A DNA stretch of 64,000 nucleotides from an uncultured Prevotella sp. GTDB taxonomy: Bacteria > Bacteroidota > Bacteroidia > Bacteroidales > Bacteroidaceae. Below, one piece after another: positions 28,395 to 37,182 of the stretch. A program made the position numbers and the translations under genes. The notes beneath the pieces were generated by a model, which was given only the letters and a program-made list of their open reading frames with translations, was not told the origin of the DNA and did not search any database. Location of the stretch: NCBI GenBank assembly GCA_900318395.1, contig ONKL01000002.1, forward strand, positions 33,030-97,029, in the 5' to 3' direction. How positions within the stretch are numbered: position 1 is the first letter of the stretch; each line of letters begins with the position of its first letter.

Positions 28395-29576
28395 TCAGAA
28401 GGCATACGCAAATCCAATGGAACTGAACTCCTTGAACTGCCAGTAGCCCCAATCCTCGTCGTAGCCGCCCACATCGTCGAATCGTGGGAAGAGGAACAGA
28501 TTGGCAGTGATATACTTGGACACACGTAACTCAAAAGTATTTTCCCATTCTATCAAAGCATGCTTATAGGCTGTGAAAGCATAGAGACGCGTCTTCCAAG
28601 TTACCACATCATTCATCTTCCAAGTCAAGTCAGCCGTCAGGTGAGAAGCAAACTCAACCTTTGAGCGCTTGCCCTCATCAAGTCCATAACTGGGTCCAAG
28701 GTTCAGACGGTCTACATACAGGTAGTTGAGTGAGATGGGTGAGAAGTTGATGGTTCCTGTCAGACGTTTGTTCTCAGACTCCACCTTATAATCCATACCA
28801 AGACCGAGGTTGACGTTCAAGGGCGATGTGAAATCTGAGTAGGTCTTCTCGTCATTAGCTTTCAAACCTCTTGAGAACTGGGTATAGGCCAAGAGCTGCA
28901 AAGTGTAGTACCAATTCTTGGCTGCCTCAAGTCCTACCTTACTTGTCAGACGCAGCAGGTCTTCATTCGACTTGAACTTATGGAGCGAGTCAGTACGTGT
29001 ATGGAGGAATCCAAGTTTCATCTCCAACTTGTTGTCCCACTTCCACTTGTGCTTATTGTCATAATTGGCCTCAAGAGTCAGTGAACCCAACATCGAATAG
29101 TTGCTTTCACCTCCTTTATACCAGTTGCCAGAGATATAGCTCTGCATGAACTGCAGGAAACCGTCACCTTTGAAAGTCCAAAACTTTGGTTTCTGAACCA
29201 TCACCGTATCAGGGATATCCTGTGGGACATCCACCAGCAGAGGCGGCTCCACCTTATCCACGAACTCCACCTTATTCTCAATAGGCAGATTGACATCATT
29301 GCGGATCTCTCCAGATTCCTTCAGTTCGGTCTCTGTGGCCTTCACAAGATCAGGGCGGTTCAGGTACACATTCAGCAAGGCGGCGTCAACGGCATCGGAA
29401 ACCTGATCCTTACCTGCTGATTCTGAGTTGAGTGCCAACGACTTATCTGCCACATTGTGATAAAAAGTCGTTGGTGCAAACAGACGGAAATATCTTCCAT
29501 CGACACTGTCATTTGGCTGTGCGGCATAAGCGCTGAGCGCTGAAACAACCGCTAAAATAAATGTAACTTTTCTCAT
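28395..29576 (-). CDS. DUF3078 outer-membrane-type protein
   Basis: 393 residues from the ATG at 29576. A TTG further upstream lies inside the -7 box and is excluded. A signal peptide (RKVTFILAVVSALSAYAA) leads into a beta-rich DUF3078 protein: YISGNWYKGGESNYSMLGSLTLEANYD, NNKLEMKLGF-like strands and a C-terminal aromatic residue (IGFAYAF), all consistent with an outer-membrane beta-barrel. Function unknown in the family. Confidence 0.8.
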   Translation of the reverse strand: MRKVTFILAVVSALSAYAAQPNDSVDGRYFRLFAPTTFYHNVADKSLALNSESAGKDQVSDAVDAALLNVYLNRPDLVKATETELKESGEIRNDVNLPIENKVEFVDKVEPPLLVDVPQDIPDTVMVQKPKFWTFKGDGFLQFMQSYISGNWYKGGESNYSMLGSLTLEANYDNKHKWKWDNKLEMKLGFLHTRTDSLHKFKSNEDLLRLTSKVGLEAAKNWYYTLQLLAYTQFSRGLKANDEKTYSDFTSPLNVNLGLGMDYKVESENKRLTGTINFSPISLNYLYVDRLNLGPSYGLDEGKRSKVEFASHLTADLTWKMNDVVTWKTRLYAFTAYKHALIEWENTFELRVSKYITANLFLFPRFDDVGGYDEDWGYWQFKEFSSIGFAYAF

Positions 29577-29585
29577 AACTAGTTG

Positions 29586-29593
29586 CAAAGATA
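29586..29593 (-). promoter_or_regulatory. -7 box for the DUF3078 gene
   Basis: TATCTTTG on the minus strand, 9 nt upstream of the ATG at 29576; fixes the start. Confidence 0.6.
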
Positions 29594-29690
29594 CGAAAAA
29601 AAATGAGAAGTGAAAAGTGAAAAGTGAAAAAAAACACCACCATTATAGCTTTTTCTTAATTCATCATTCTTAATTCTTAATTAAAATTCG

Positions 29691-29698
29691 TACCTTTG
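29691..29698 (+). promoter_or_regulatory. -7 box for yidC
   Basis: TACCTTTG, 43 nt upstream of the yidC ATG. Confidence 0.6.
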
Positions 29699-29741
29699 CA
29701 CCTTGATTTTACGCGTACATTAATAAATAAAGAAAAAATAG

Positions 29742-31631
29742 ATGAATAAAGACACTCTTATCGGCTTCGTTCTCATCGCGCTGGTCCTGATTGGATTCAG
29801 CTGGTATAACCAGCCCTCCGCAGAGGAAATAGAAGCCGCACGCAAACAAGACAGTATCGCTGCTGCCATCAAGGATAACGCAGCCAAGCAACAGAAAGCC
29901 AACGAAGAAGCCCGAAGAGCTCAGGCAGAGGCTGCTGCTAAAGGTGATTCTACCGCCCTCTTCTTTGCAGCACTCAACGGTGAGAACCAGTCGGTGGTGC
30001 TGAAGAACGAGAAAGTGGAACTGACATTCGACACCAAAGGTGGTACCATCAGCAAGGCCATCATCAAAGGCTTTGAGGATAAGGACAACAAGATGGATGT
30101 GACGCTCTTTGACAGCAAGACCCAGCAGATGAACTTCATGCTGGCCGGAAAGACGGAGAACATCATCACCAAGGATCTGTTCTTCACGCCGTCGAACGTT
30201 TCAGACTCTACCGTCACAATGACAGCTCAGGCCGGCAACGGTGGTAGCATCGTGTTCAACTACTGGCTCGGACCAGATTACATGCTTCACTTCAGTTTCG
30301 TAGCCAATGGTCTGAACGGTATCTTCGCTCCTAACTATCAGGAGATGGATATCGAATGGGCTGATATGGCTCGCCAGCAGGAGAAGGGTTTCACCTTCGA
30401 GAACCGCTACTCTACCCTTACCTATAAGGAGAAGGATGGCGGCACTGACTATCTGACTGAGACATCAGACAAGATTGACGAAAAGATTGAAGAGGCTCTC
30501 GACTGGGTAGCCTTCAAGAACCAATTCTTCTCAGCAACCCTCATTGCCAAGGATCATTTCGCAGCCAATTCGCTGATGACAAGTATATCACAGCAGAAAG
30601 GCAGCGGTTTCCTGAAGCAGTTCAATGCCAAGATGAAGACGGCCTTCGACCCTTCAGGCATGCATCCCTCAGAGTTCGAGATGTATATCGGTCCTAACGA
30701 CTTCCGTCTGATCAAGAAAGTCGAGGAACAGAGCACCTTCGGTAGGGATCTCGATCTGGAGCAGCTCGTCTATCTGGGATGGCCACTCTTCCGCTACATC
30801 AACCGCTTCTTTACGATTTACGTATTCGACTGGCTCACCTCTTGGGGCTTCTCAATGGGTATTGTGCTTATCCTGATCACCCTGTTGCTGAAGGCCATCA
30901 CTTTCCCGATGGTGAAGAAGAGCTACATGTCGTCAGCAAAGATGCGTGTGCTGAAGCCTAAACTCGAGGAAGCGACGAAGCAGTACGACAAACCAGAGGA
31001 CTCGATGAAGAAGCAACAGGCTATGATGCAGATGTATGCCCAATATGGCGTTTCGCCTCTGAGCGGCTGTCTGCCTATGCTGATTCAGATGCCTATCTGG
31101 ATTGCGATGTTCAACTTTGTGCCAAACGCCATTCAGTTGCGCCGCGAGTCATTCTTGTGGATTGACGACCTTTCTACCTATGACCCCATCGTCGAATGGA
31201 GCACACAGATCTGGGGTATCGGCGATCACCTATCACTGACCTGTATCCTCTTCTGTGTATCCAACGTGCTCTACAGCTATATGACCATGCGCCAGCAGAA
31301 AGACCAGATGGTAGGTCAGCAGGCTGAGCAGATGAAGATGATGCAGTGGATGATGTATCTCATGCCTGTGATGTTCTTCTTCATGTTCAACGACTACAGC
31401 TCAGGTCTGAACTTCTACTACTTCATCTCACTGTTCTTCTCTGCAGCTATCATGTGGACACTCCGCAAGACGACAAACGACGAGAAACTGCTCGCCATCC
31501 TTGAGGCAAAATATCAGGAGAACAAGAACAACCCCAAGAAGAAGACCAGTGGACTGGCAGCCCGCCTTGAAGCCATGCAAAAGCAGGCTGAGGAGATGCA
31601 GAAACAGAGAATGAACCAGCAAAAGAGATAA
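29742..31631 (+). CDS. yidC: Membrane protein insertase YidC
   Basis: 629 residues. TM1 (TLIGFVLIALVLIGFSWY) is followed by an Ala/Glu/Gln-rich linker, a periplasmic beta-sandwich domain (about 80-340) and the conserved 60KD_IMP insertase core from about 350: FFTIYVFDWLTSWGFSMGI, KAITFPMVKKSYMSSAKM, GVSPLSGCLPMLIQMPIWIAMF. The C-terminus is basic and rich in Lys/Gln, fitting ribosome binding. It inserts inner-membrane proteins alone or with SecYEG. The next gene follows 6 nt later. Confidence 0.96.
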   Translation: MNKDTLIGFVLIALVLIGFSWYNQPSAEEIEAARKQDSIAAAIKDNAAKQQKANEEARRAQAEAAAKGDSTALFFAALNGENQSVVLKNEKVELTFDTKGGTISKAIIKGFEDKDNKMDVTLFDSKTQQMNFMLAGKTENIITKDLFFTPSNVSDSTVTMTAQAGNGGSIVFNYWLGPDYMLHFSFVANGLNGIFAPNYQEMDIEWADMARQQEKGFTFENRYSTLTYKEKDGGTDYLTETSDKIDEKIEEALDWVAFKNQFFSATLIAKDHFAANSLMTSISQQKGSGFLKQFNAKMKTAFDPSGMHPSEFEMYIGPNDFRLIKKVEEQSTFGRDLDLEQLVYLGWPLFRYINRFFTIYVFDWLTSWGFSMGIVLILITLLLKAITFPMVKKSYMSSAKMRVLKPKLEEATKQYDKPEDSMKKQQAMMQMYAQYGVSPLSGCLPMLIQMPIWIAMFNFVPNAIQLRRESFLWIDDLSTYDPIVEWSTQIWGIGDHLSLTCILFCVSNVLYSYMTMRQQKDQMVGQQAEQMKMMQWMMYLMPVMFFFMFNDYSSGLNFYYFISLFFSAAIMWTLRKTTNDEKLLAILEAKYQENKNNPKKKTSGLAARLEAMQKQAEEMQKQRMNQQKR

Positions 31632-31637
31632 AATGAT

Positions 31638-33848
31638 ATGAAGAAACTAATAACCATTGTTGCAGCAGTAGCCCTGATGCTACCAGGCAGCGCAAATGCA
31701 GATAATAACGACGTGAAGATCGGAAAACAGAATATCAAGCTGACAAGCGACCTGATGACCCCAGAGGCTCTTTGGGCTATGGGGCGTATCGGAGCTGCTG
31801 AGGCCAGTGCCGACGGCAAGCAGATTGTCTATCAAGTGGGCTACTATAGTGTGAAGGCCAATAAGAGCCAGCAGAAGATTGCCATCATCAATGCCGACGG
31901 TACAGGCAACACCACGCTGACCACAGGTTCGAAGAGTGAGTCTGATCCTACTTGGCTGAATGGCAAGATCGCCTTCCTTTCTGGTGGACAGATTTGGACG
32001 ATGAACGCTGATGGCTCTGACCGCAAGCAGATATCCAAGACCACGAAAGATATCGAAGGATTTAAGTTCTCGCCTGATGGCAAGCAGGTGATTCTGCTCC
32101 ACTCGATCGACTACTACGAGGTCATCAAGAAGAATCCCGAGGATCTGCCAAAGGCTTCTGGCCGACTGGTAACTGATCTGATGTATCGCCATTGGGATCA
32201 CTATGTAGAGTCGATCCAGCATCCTTTCGTAGCTGAGGTCACAGAAGATGGTATCAAGGATGGTATCGACATGCTGGAGGGTGAGCCCTACGAGTGTCCG
32301 ATGGAGCCCTTCGGAGGTATGGAGCAGCTGGCTTGGAGTCCAGACTCTAAGACTATCGCCTATACCTGTCGCAAGAAGACCGGTCTGGCCTACTCCATCT
32401 CAACCGATTCTGATATCTATATATATAATATAGGTACGCGCGCGACGAAAAACCTCTGTAAACCAGAAGGATATGTAGAACCGGAGATTGATCCGACAAC
32501 GAGCATGAAGTATCAGAAGGTCAATGACAAGGAGAATCTGAAGAATAATGTCGGCTATGACCAGAACCCTCAGTTCTCGCCCGATGGCAAGTATGTTGCC
32601 TGGACTTCGATGGAGCGCAATGGTTACGAGGCCGACCGTAACCGACTCTGTGTCTGCGACTTAACCACTGGCGAAAAGAAATATGTGACAGAGAGTCTTG
32701 ACTCGAATGTAGATGCCTTTGTCTGGAGCGACTCGAAAGATGTCATGATCTATTTCATTAGTGTTTGGCATGCCACAGAGAATCTCTACGCTGTTAACTG
32801 GAAGGGAGAGCTCAAGCAAATCAATACGATGGTTTCGCCCGAGTCAGGATCTGACGGACAGAAGAATAATCCCTGGGCTGACTTTGGTTCGATCCAACTG
32901 ATGAACAACGGTAAGCAGTTGCTGATGGAGCGCCACTCGTTTACGGCTCCTGCTGATCTCTATATCGTTACGCCAAACTTCAAGAAACCTGAGAAGACGA
33001 CTGTTCAGCAACTGACTTTTGAGAATAAGCACATCACCGACCAGTTGGCAAAGCCTTCTGTACAGCAGCGCTGGGTGAAAACCACTGACGGCAAGGAGAT
33101 GCTCACATGGATTATCCTCCCACCAAACTTTGATGAGACCAAGAAGTACCCCACTCTGCTCTTCTGCGAGGGTGGTCCTCAGAGTCCTGTATCTCAGTTC
33201 TGGTCATACCGTTGGAACTTCTATATTATGGCGGCTAACGGCTATGTGATTGTTGCACCAAACCGTCGTGGTCTGCCTGGTTTCGGACAGGAATGGCTTG
33301 AGGAAATTTCCGGCGACTGGTCAGGACAATGCATGAAAGACTATCTCGCAGCCATTGATGATGCTGCCGAGAATCTGCCTTTCGTCGATAAGGATAAGTT
33401 GGGTGCCGTTGGAGCATCTTTCGGAGGTTTCTCTGTTTACTATCTCGCAGGTCATCACGACAAGCGTTTCAAGGCGTTCATCTCTCACGACGGTGCATTC
33501 AACCTTGCAGCGATGTATCTTGAGACTGAGGAGAATTGGTTCTCAAACTGGGAGTACGACGAGGCATACTGGCATCGTCCACAGCTGCCCAATGCCAAGA
33601 AGACCTACCACGACTCTCCTCACAAATACGTTGAGAACTGGGACACCCCAATTCTCTGCATTCATGGCGAGAAGGATTATCGCATCAACTATACCCAAGG
33701 CATGTCGGCCTTCAATGCTGCCCGTATGAAGGGCATTCCTGCAGAGTTGCTCATCTTCCCTGATGAGAACCACTGGGTGCTAAAGCCCCAGAACGGAGTA
33801 CTCTGGCAGCGGACGTTCTTCAACTGGCTCGACCGTTGGCTGAAGTAA
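31638..33848 (+). CDS. S9 family serine peptidase (prolyl oligopeptidase/DPP type)
   Basis: 736 residues with a signal peptide (KKLITIVAAVALMLPGSANA). An N-terminal beta-propeller with WD40-like PD40 repeats (FSPDGKQVILL, WSPDSKTIAY, FSPDGKYVAW) leads to an alpha/beta-hydrolase domain. The catalytic residues are GASFGGFSVYY (Ser about 593), the GEKDYRINY Asp (about 679) and DENHW (His about 711). It is likely a periplasmic oligopeptidase that cleaves short peptides. Close spacing to yidC suggests read-through transcription. Confidence 0.88.
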   Translation: MKKLITIVAAVALMLPGSANADNNDVKIGKQNIKLTSDLMTPEALWAMGRIGAAEASADGKQIVYQVGYYSVKANKSQQKIAIINADGTGNTTLTTGSKSESDPTWLNGKIAFLSGGQIWTMNADGSDRKQISKTTKDIEGFKFSPDGKQVILLHSIDYYEVIKKNPEDLPKASGRLVTDLMYRHWDHYVESIQHPFVAEVTEDGIKDGIDMLEGEPYECPMEPFGGMEQLAWSPDSKTIAYTCRKKTGLAYSISTDSDIYIYNIGTRATKNLCKPEGYVEPEIDPTTSMKYQKVNDKENLKNNVGYDQNPQFSPDGKYVAWTSMERNGYEADRNRLCVCDLTTGEKKYVTESLDSNVDAFVWSDSKDVMIYFISVWHATENLYAVNWKGELKQINTMVSPESGSDGQKNNPWADFGSIQLMNNGKQLLMERHSFTAPADLYIVTPNFKKPEKTTVQQLTFENKHITDQLAKPSVQQRWVKTTDGKEMLTWIILPPNFDETKKYPTLLFCEGGPQSPVSQFWSYRWNFYIMAANGYVIVAPNRRGLPGFGQEWLEEISGDWSGQCMKDYLAAIDDAAENLPFVDKDKLGAVGASFGGFSVYYLAGHHDKRFKAFISHDGAFNLAAMYLETEENWFSNWEYDEAYWHRPQLPNAKKTYHDSPHKYVENWDTPILCIHGEKDYRINYTQGMSAFNAARMKGIPAELLIFPDENHWVLKPQNGVLWQRTFFNWLDRWLK

Positions 33849-33860
33849 GCAAGCGATTCG

Positions 33861-33941
33861 TTCCCAAGGTGGGAACAGTTCATTCCCAAGGTGGGAACAA
33901 TTGATTCCCAAGGTGGGAACAATACGTTCCCAAGATGGGAA
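33861..33941. repeat. Four phased palindromes, 22-bp period
   Basis: TTCCCAAGGTGGGAA occurs at 33861, 33883, 33905 and (with one change, AAGATGGGAA) 33927. Each copy is a 6-bp inverted repeat around a 3-nt centre. The constant 22-bp spacing puts all copies on nearly the same face of the helix. The array fills the gap between the S9 peptidase stop and the MFS gene at 33974. Confidence 0.85.
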
Positions 33942-33973
33942 TAAACAATGAGAAGTAACAAAACAAAGAAATA

Positions 33974-35638
33974 ATGACTCAAGCAATTCAAAAGACCCTA
34001 CGCGATTCTGCCGCCATGCGGTGGACCGCTTTGCTGCTACTCGCTATGGCGATGTTCTGCAGCTATATCTTCATGGATATCCTCTCACCTATCAAGGACC
34101 TGATGCAGGAGACAAGAGGCTGGGACTCAACAGCTTTTGGCACCATGCAGGGCTCAGAGGTATTCCTTAATGTGTTCGTTTTCTTCCTTATCTTTGCTGG
34201 TATCATCCTCGACAAGATGGGCGTTCGTTTTACCGCTGTGCTCTCGGCTGCAGTGATGTTAGTTGGTGCCTGTATCAAGTGGTACGCTGTAAGCGAAAGT
34301 TTCATTGGAACAGGATTGGAGACATGGTTCACCGAAAATTTGAACTATATCCCACTATTCGATGAGCTTGGCGTTTCGCCCTTCTACGGAGAATTGCTCG
34401 ATGATGCGGGCAATGTCATCCGTCCTGCGATGCCTGCTTCGGCTAAGTTTGCAGCCTGCGGATTCATGATCTTCGGTTGTGGCTGTGAGATGGCTGGTAT
34501 TACCGTTTCGAGAGGTATCGTGAAGTGGTTCAAGGGGCGCGAGATGGCGCTGGCTATGGGTTCTGAGATGGCACTGGCCCGTCTGGGTGTCGCCACCTGT
34601 ATGATTTTCTCGCCATTTTTCGCCCGTCTGGGTGGTGAGGTAAGTGTCAGCCGTTCAGTAGCCTTTGGTGTCGTACTGATGTGTATCGCCCTGATTATGA
34701 CCATCGTATACTTCTTTATGGATCAGAAGTTGGATGCTCAGACTGGTGAGGCTGAAGAGAAAGACGATCCCTTCAAGATTTCCGACCTGGGCAAGATTCT
34801 GACAGATGCAGGTTTCTGGATCGTGGCTTTGCTCTGCGTGCTGTATTATTCGGCCATCTTCCCATTCCAGAAGTATGCTGTCAACATGCTGCAGTGCAAC
34901 CTCACGCTGACCGCTCCTGATGCTGATTCATTCTGGGCATCATCGAGTGTGACGATTGTACAGTATATCATCATGCTGATTGTGGCTGCTACTGGTTTCG
35001 CATCAAACTTCCAAAAGAAGCCAAACCTGAAGTATGGTCTGCTCGGCCTTTCGATTGTCGCACTCATCACCTATTGTTATATGGGTTATATGCGCCAGTC
35101 TGCAGAGTCGATCTTTGCTGTATTCCCACTGCTGGCCGTGCTGATTACGCCAATCCTTGGTTCCTACCTCGACCATCATGGCAAGGCAGCCTCGATGCTC
35201 GTACTGGGAAGCATCCTGCTCATTGCCTGCCATCTGACATTCGCTTTTGTATTACCGATGTTCAAGGGTAATGCCATTGGTGGTATTATTATCGCCTATA
35301 CCACGATCCTCGTCTTGGGAGCTTCGTTCTCACTGGTGCCCGCCTCGCTGTGGCCCTCAGTTCCCAAACTGGTGGATGCCAAAGTGATTGGTTCTGCCTA
35401 TGCACTCATCTTCTGGATTCAGAACATCGGCCTCTGGCTGTTCCCACTGCTGATTGGTAAAGTGCTCGACCAGACGAACCCTGGTGTGACAGATCCTACC
35501 CAGTTTGACTATACGGCTCCTCTGGTGATGCTCGCATCGCTTGGTGTGGCAGCTCTCATCCTCGGCTTCGTGCTGAAAGTGGTAGACCGCAAGCAGGGAC
35601 TTGGTCTTGAACTGCCAAATATACAAAGTAATGAATAA
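33974..35638 (+). CDS. MFS transporter
   Basis: 554 residues, about 12 membrane segments. ILDKMGVRF between TM2 and TM3 corresponds to the MFS motif A loop, and KWFKGREMALAMGSEMALARLG lies at the second conserved site. It has an unusual 50-residue loop between TM3 and TM4 (residues about 112-155). It is a clear paralogue of the gene at 37183, with which it brackets a DUF1846 gene. Its substrate is not identifiable. Confidence 0.85.
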   Translation: MTQAIQKTLRDSAAMRWTALLLLAMAMFCSYIFMDILSPIKDLMQETRGWDSTAFGTMQGSEVFLNVFVFFLIFAGIILDKMGVRFTAVLSAAVMLVGACIKWYAVSESFIGTGLETWFTENLNYIPLFDELGVSPFYGELLDDAGNVIRPAMPASAKFAACGFMIFGCGCEMAGITVSRGIVKWFKGREMALAMGSEMALARLGVATCMIFSPFFARLGGEVSVSRSVAFGVVLMCIALIMTIVYFFMDQKLDAQTGEAEEKDDPFKISDLGKILTDAGFWIVALLCVLYYSAIFPFQKYAVNMLQCNLTLTAPDADSFWASSSVTIVQYIIMLIVAATGFASNFQKKPNLKYGLLGLSIVALITYCYMGYMRQSAESIFAVFPLLAVLITPILGSYLDHHGKAASMLVLGSILLIACHLTFAFVLPMFKGNAIGGIIIAYTTILVLGASFSLVPASLWPSVPKLVDAKVIGSAYALIFWIQNIGLWLFPLLIGKVLDQTNPGVTDPTQFDYTAPLVMLASLGVAALILGFVLKVVDRKQGLGLELPNIQSNE

Positions 35639-35640
35639 AA

Positions 35641-35694
35641 GACAGAGTAACAGAATAACACCTGATTATAAATATGTTAATATGTTACTGTGTC
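35641..35694 (+). terminator. Possible attenuating hairpin
   Basis: GACAGAGTAACA (35641-35652) and TGTTACTGTGTC (35683-35694) can pair with one mismatch around a 30-nt AT-rich loop, followed by TTTAAAA. It lies between the first MFS gene and the DUF1846 gene and may reduce read-through. Weak as a terminator. Confidence 0.35.
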
Positions 35695-35711
35695 TTTAAA
35701 AGATAATATGT

Positions 35712-37175
35712 ATGAAAATAGGATTTGATAACGAGAAATATCTCAAGATTCAGTCAGAGCACATTAAGGAGCGTATTGCTCAGTTCGACGGCAAACTATA
35801 TATGGAGTTGGGAGGCAAGCTCTTCGATGATCACCATGCTTCTCGCGTATTGCCCGGTTTCAAGCCCGATTCGAAGTTGCGCATGCTGGCTCAGTTGCGC
35901 GACAGCATCGAAATCCTGATTGTGATCAGTGCTGATGATATTGAGAAGAACAAGGTTCGCGCAGACCTGGGCATCACCTATGATGAAGACGTGCTCCGTC
36001 TGCGTGATGAGTTCATGCGCCGCGACTTCATGGTGGGCAGTGTCGTCATCACCCACTATCATGGTCAGCATGCAGCTGATCAGTTCCGCCACCGTCTGGA
36101 GCGTGAGGGTATCAAATCCTATATCCACTACCCCATTGACGGCTATCCCCACAATGTGGAACTGATTGCCAGCGACGAAGGTTTTGGCAAGAACGACTAC
36201 GTGAAGACCAGCCGCCCGTTGGTCATCGTGACAGCTCCTGGTCCAGGTAGTGGTAAGATGGCCACTTGCCTCTCACAGCTCTATAATGAGAACAAACGTG
36301 GCATTCGTGCTGGTTATGCCAAGTTTGAGACATTCCCTGTGTGGAACTTGCCCTTGAAACACCCTGTGAACATCGCCTATGAGGCTGCTACAGCCGACCT
36401 CAACGATGTGAACATGATCGATCCCTTCCATCTGGAAGCTTATGGGAAAACGGCTATCAACTACAACCGCGATGTTGAGATCTTCCCTGTGCTGAACGCT
36501 CTCTTCGAAGGAATCTATGGCGAGAATCCATATAAGTCGCCAACAGACATGGGGGTCAATATGATCGGCTTCTGCATCTCTGACGATGATGTCTGCTGCC
36601 AAGCCTCTCGCGATGAGATTATCCGTCGTTTCTACGATGCTACCAATAAGATGGCTGATGGGGCTGACAATGAGAGCGAGGTCAATAAGATCCGTATGCT
36701 CTTCAATCAGGCGAAGATCTCTACCGCTACCCGTAAAGTAACGGTGGCTGCCTATGAGAAGAAGATTCAGAGTGGCCATACCGCTGCAGCCATCGAGCTC
36801 GAGGACGGCACGATTATCACAGCCAAATCCTCACCGTTGCTTGGATGCTGTGCAGCCCTGCTGCTCAATGCCACCAAGTATCTGGCTGGCATCGATCATG
36901 AGGCAAAACTGATTCCGCAAAGTCTGATTGAGCCTATCCAAAAGACAAAGATTGAATATCTGGGAGGCAAGAACCCTCGTCTGCATACAGATGAGGTGCT
37001 GGTGGCACTCTCTGTTCTCTCCAACGACGACGAGAACTGCCGCAATGCCCTTGAGCAGTTGCCTCGATTGCGCGACTGTCAGGTTCACTCTACGGTGATG
37101 CTTTCGGAGGTTGACCGTAAGATATTCAAGAAGTTGGGCTGCGGTCTGACCTGCGATCCTGTGAAGAAGATTTAG
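35712..37175 (+). CDS. DUF1846 (UPF0371) protein
   Basis: 487 residues, a full-length DUF1846 protein: GFDNEKYLKIQSEHIKERI at the start, LGGKLFDDHHASRVLPGF, APGPGSGKMATCLSQLY (a glycine-rich, P-loop-like turn near residue 180 that is not a strict Walker A), FPVWNLPLKHPVNIAYEAAT and the closing GCGLTCDPVKK. The family has solved structures but no settled function. It stands between two related MFS transporters with a 7-nt gap to the second, suggesting a shared small-molecule pathway. Confidence 0.85.
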   Translation: MKIGFDNEKYLKIQSEHIKERIAQFDGKLYMELGGKLFDDHHASRVLPGFKPDSKLRMLAQLRDSIEILIVISADDIEKNKVRADLGITYDEDVLRLRDEFMRRDFMVGSVVITHYHGQHAADQFRHRLEREGIKSYIHYPIDGYPHNVELIASDEGFGKNDYVKTSRPLVIVTAPGPGSGKMATCLSQLYNENKRGIRAGYAKFETFPVWNLPLKHPVNIAYEAATADLNDVNMIDPFHLEAYGKTAINYNRDVEIFPVLNALFEGIYGENPYKSPTDMGVNMIGFCISDDDVCCQASRDEIIRRFYDATNKMADGADNESEVNKIRMLFNQAKISTATRKVTVAAYEKKIQSGHTAAAIELEDGTIITAKSSPLLGCCAALLLNATKYLAGIDHEAKLIPQSLIEPIQKTKIEYLGGKNPRLHTDEVLVALSVLSNDDENCRNALEQLPRLRDCQVHSTVMLSEVDRKIFKKLGCGLTCDPVKKI

Positions 37176-37182
37176 GAAGATC

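Noticed and set aside
33861-33941. CRISPR-like repeats
   Set aside because: Spacing sequences are only 7 nt and the units are palindromes; better explained as binding sites or hairpins.
35641-35694. Riboswitch before the DUF1846 gene
   Set aside because: Only a single imperfect hairpin; no recognisable aptamer core.
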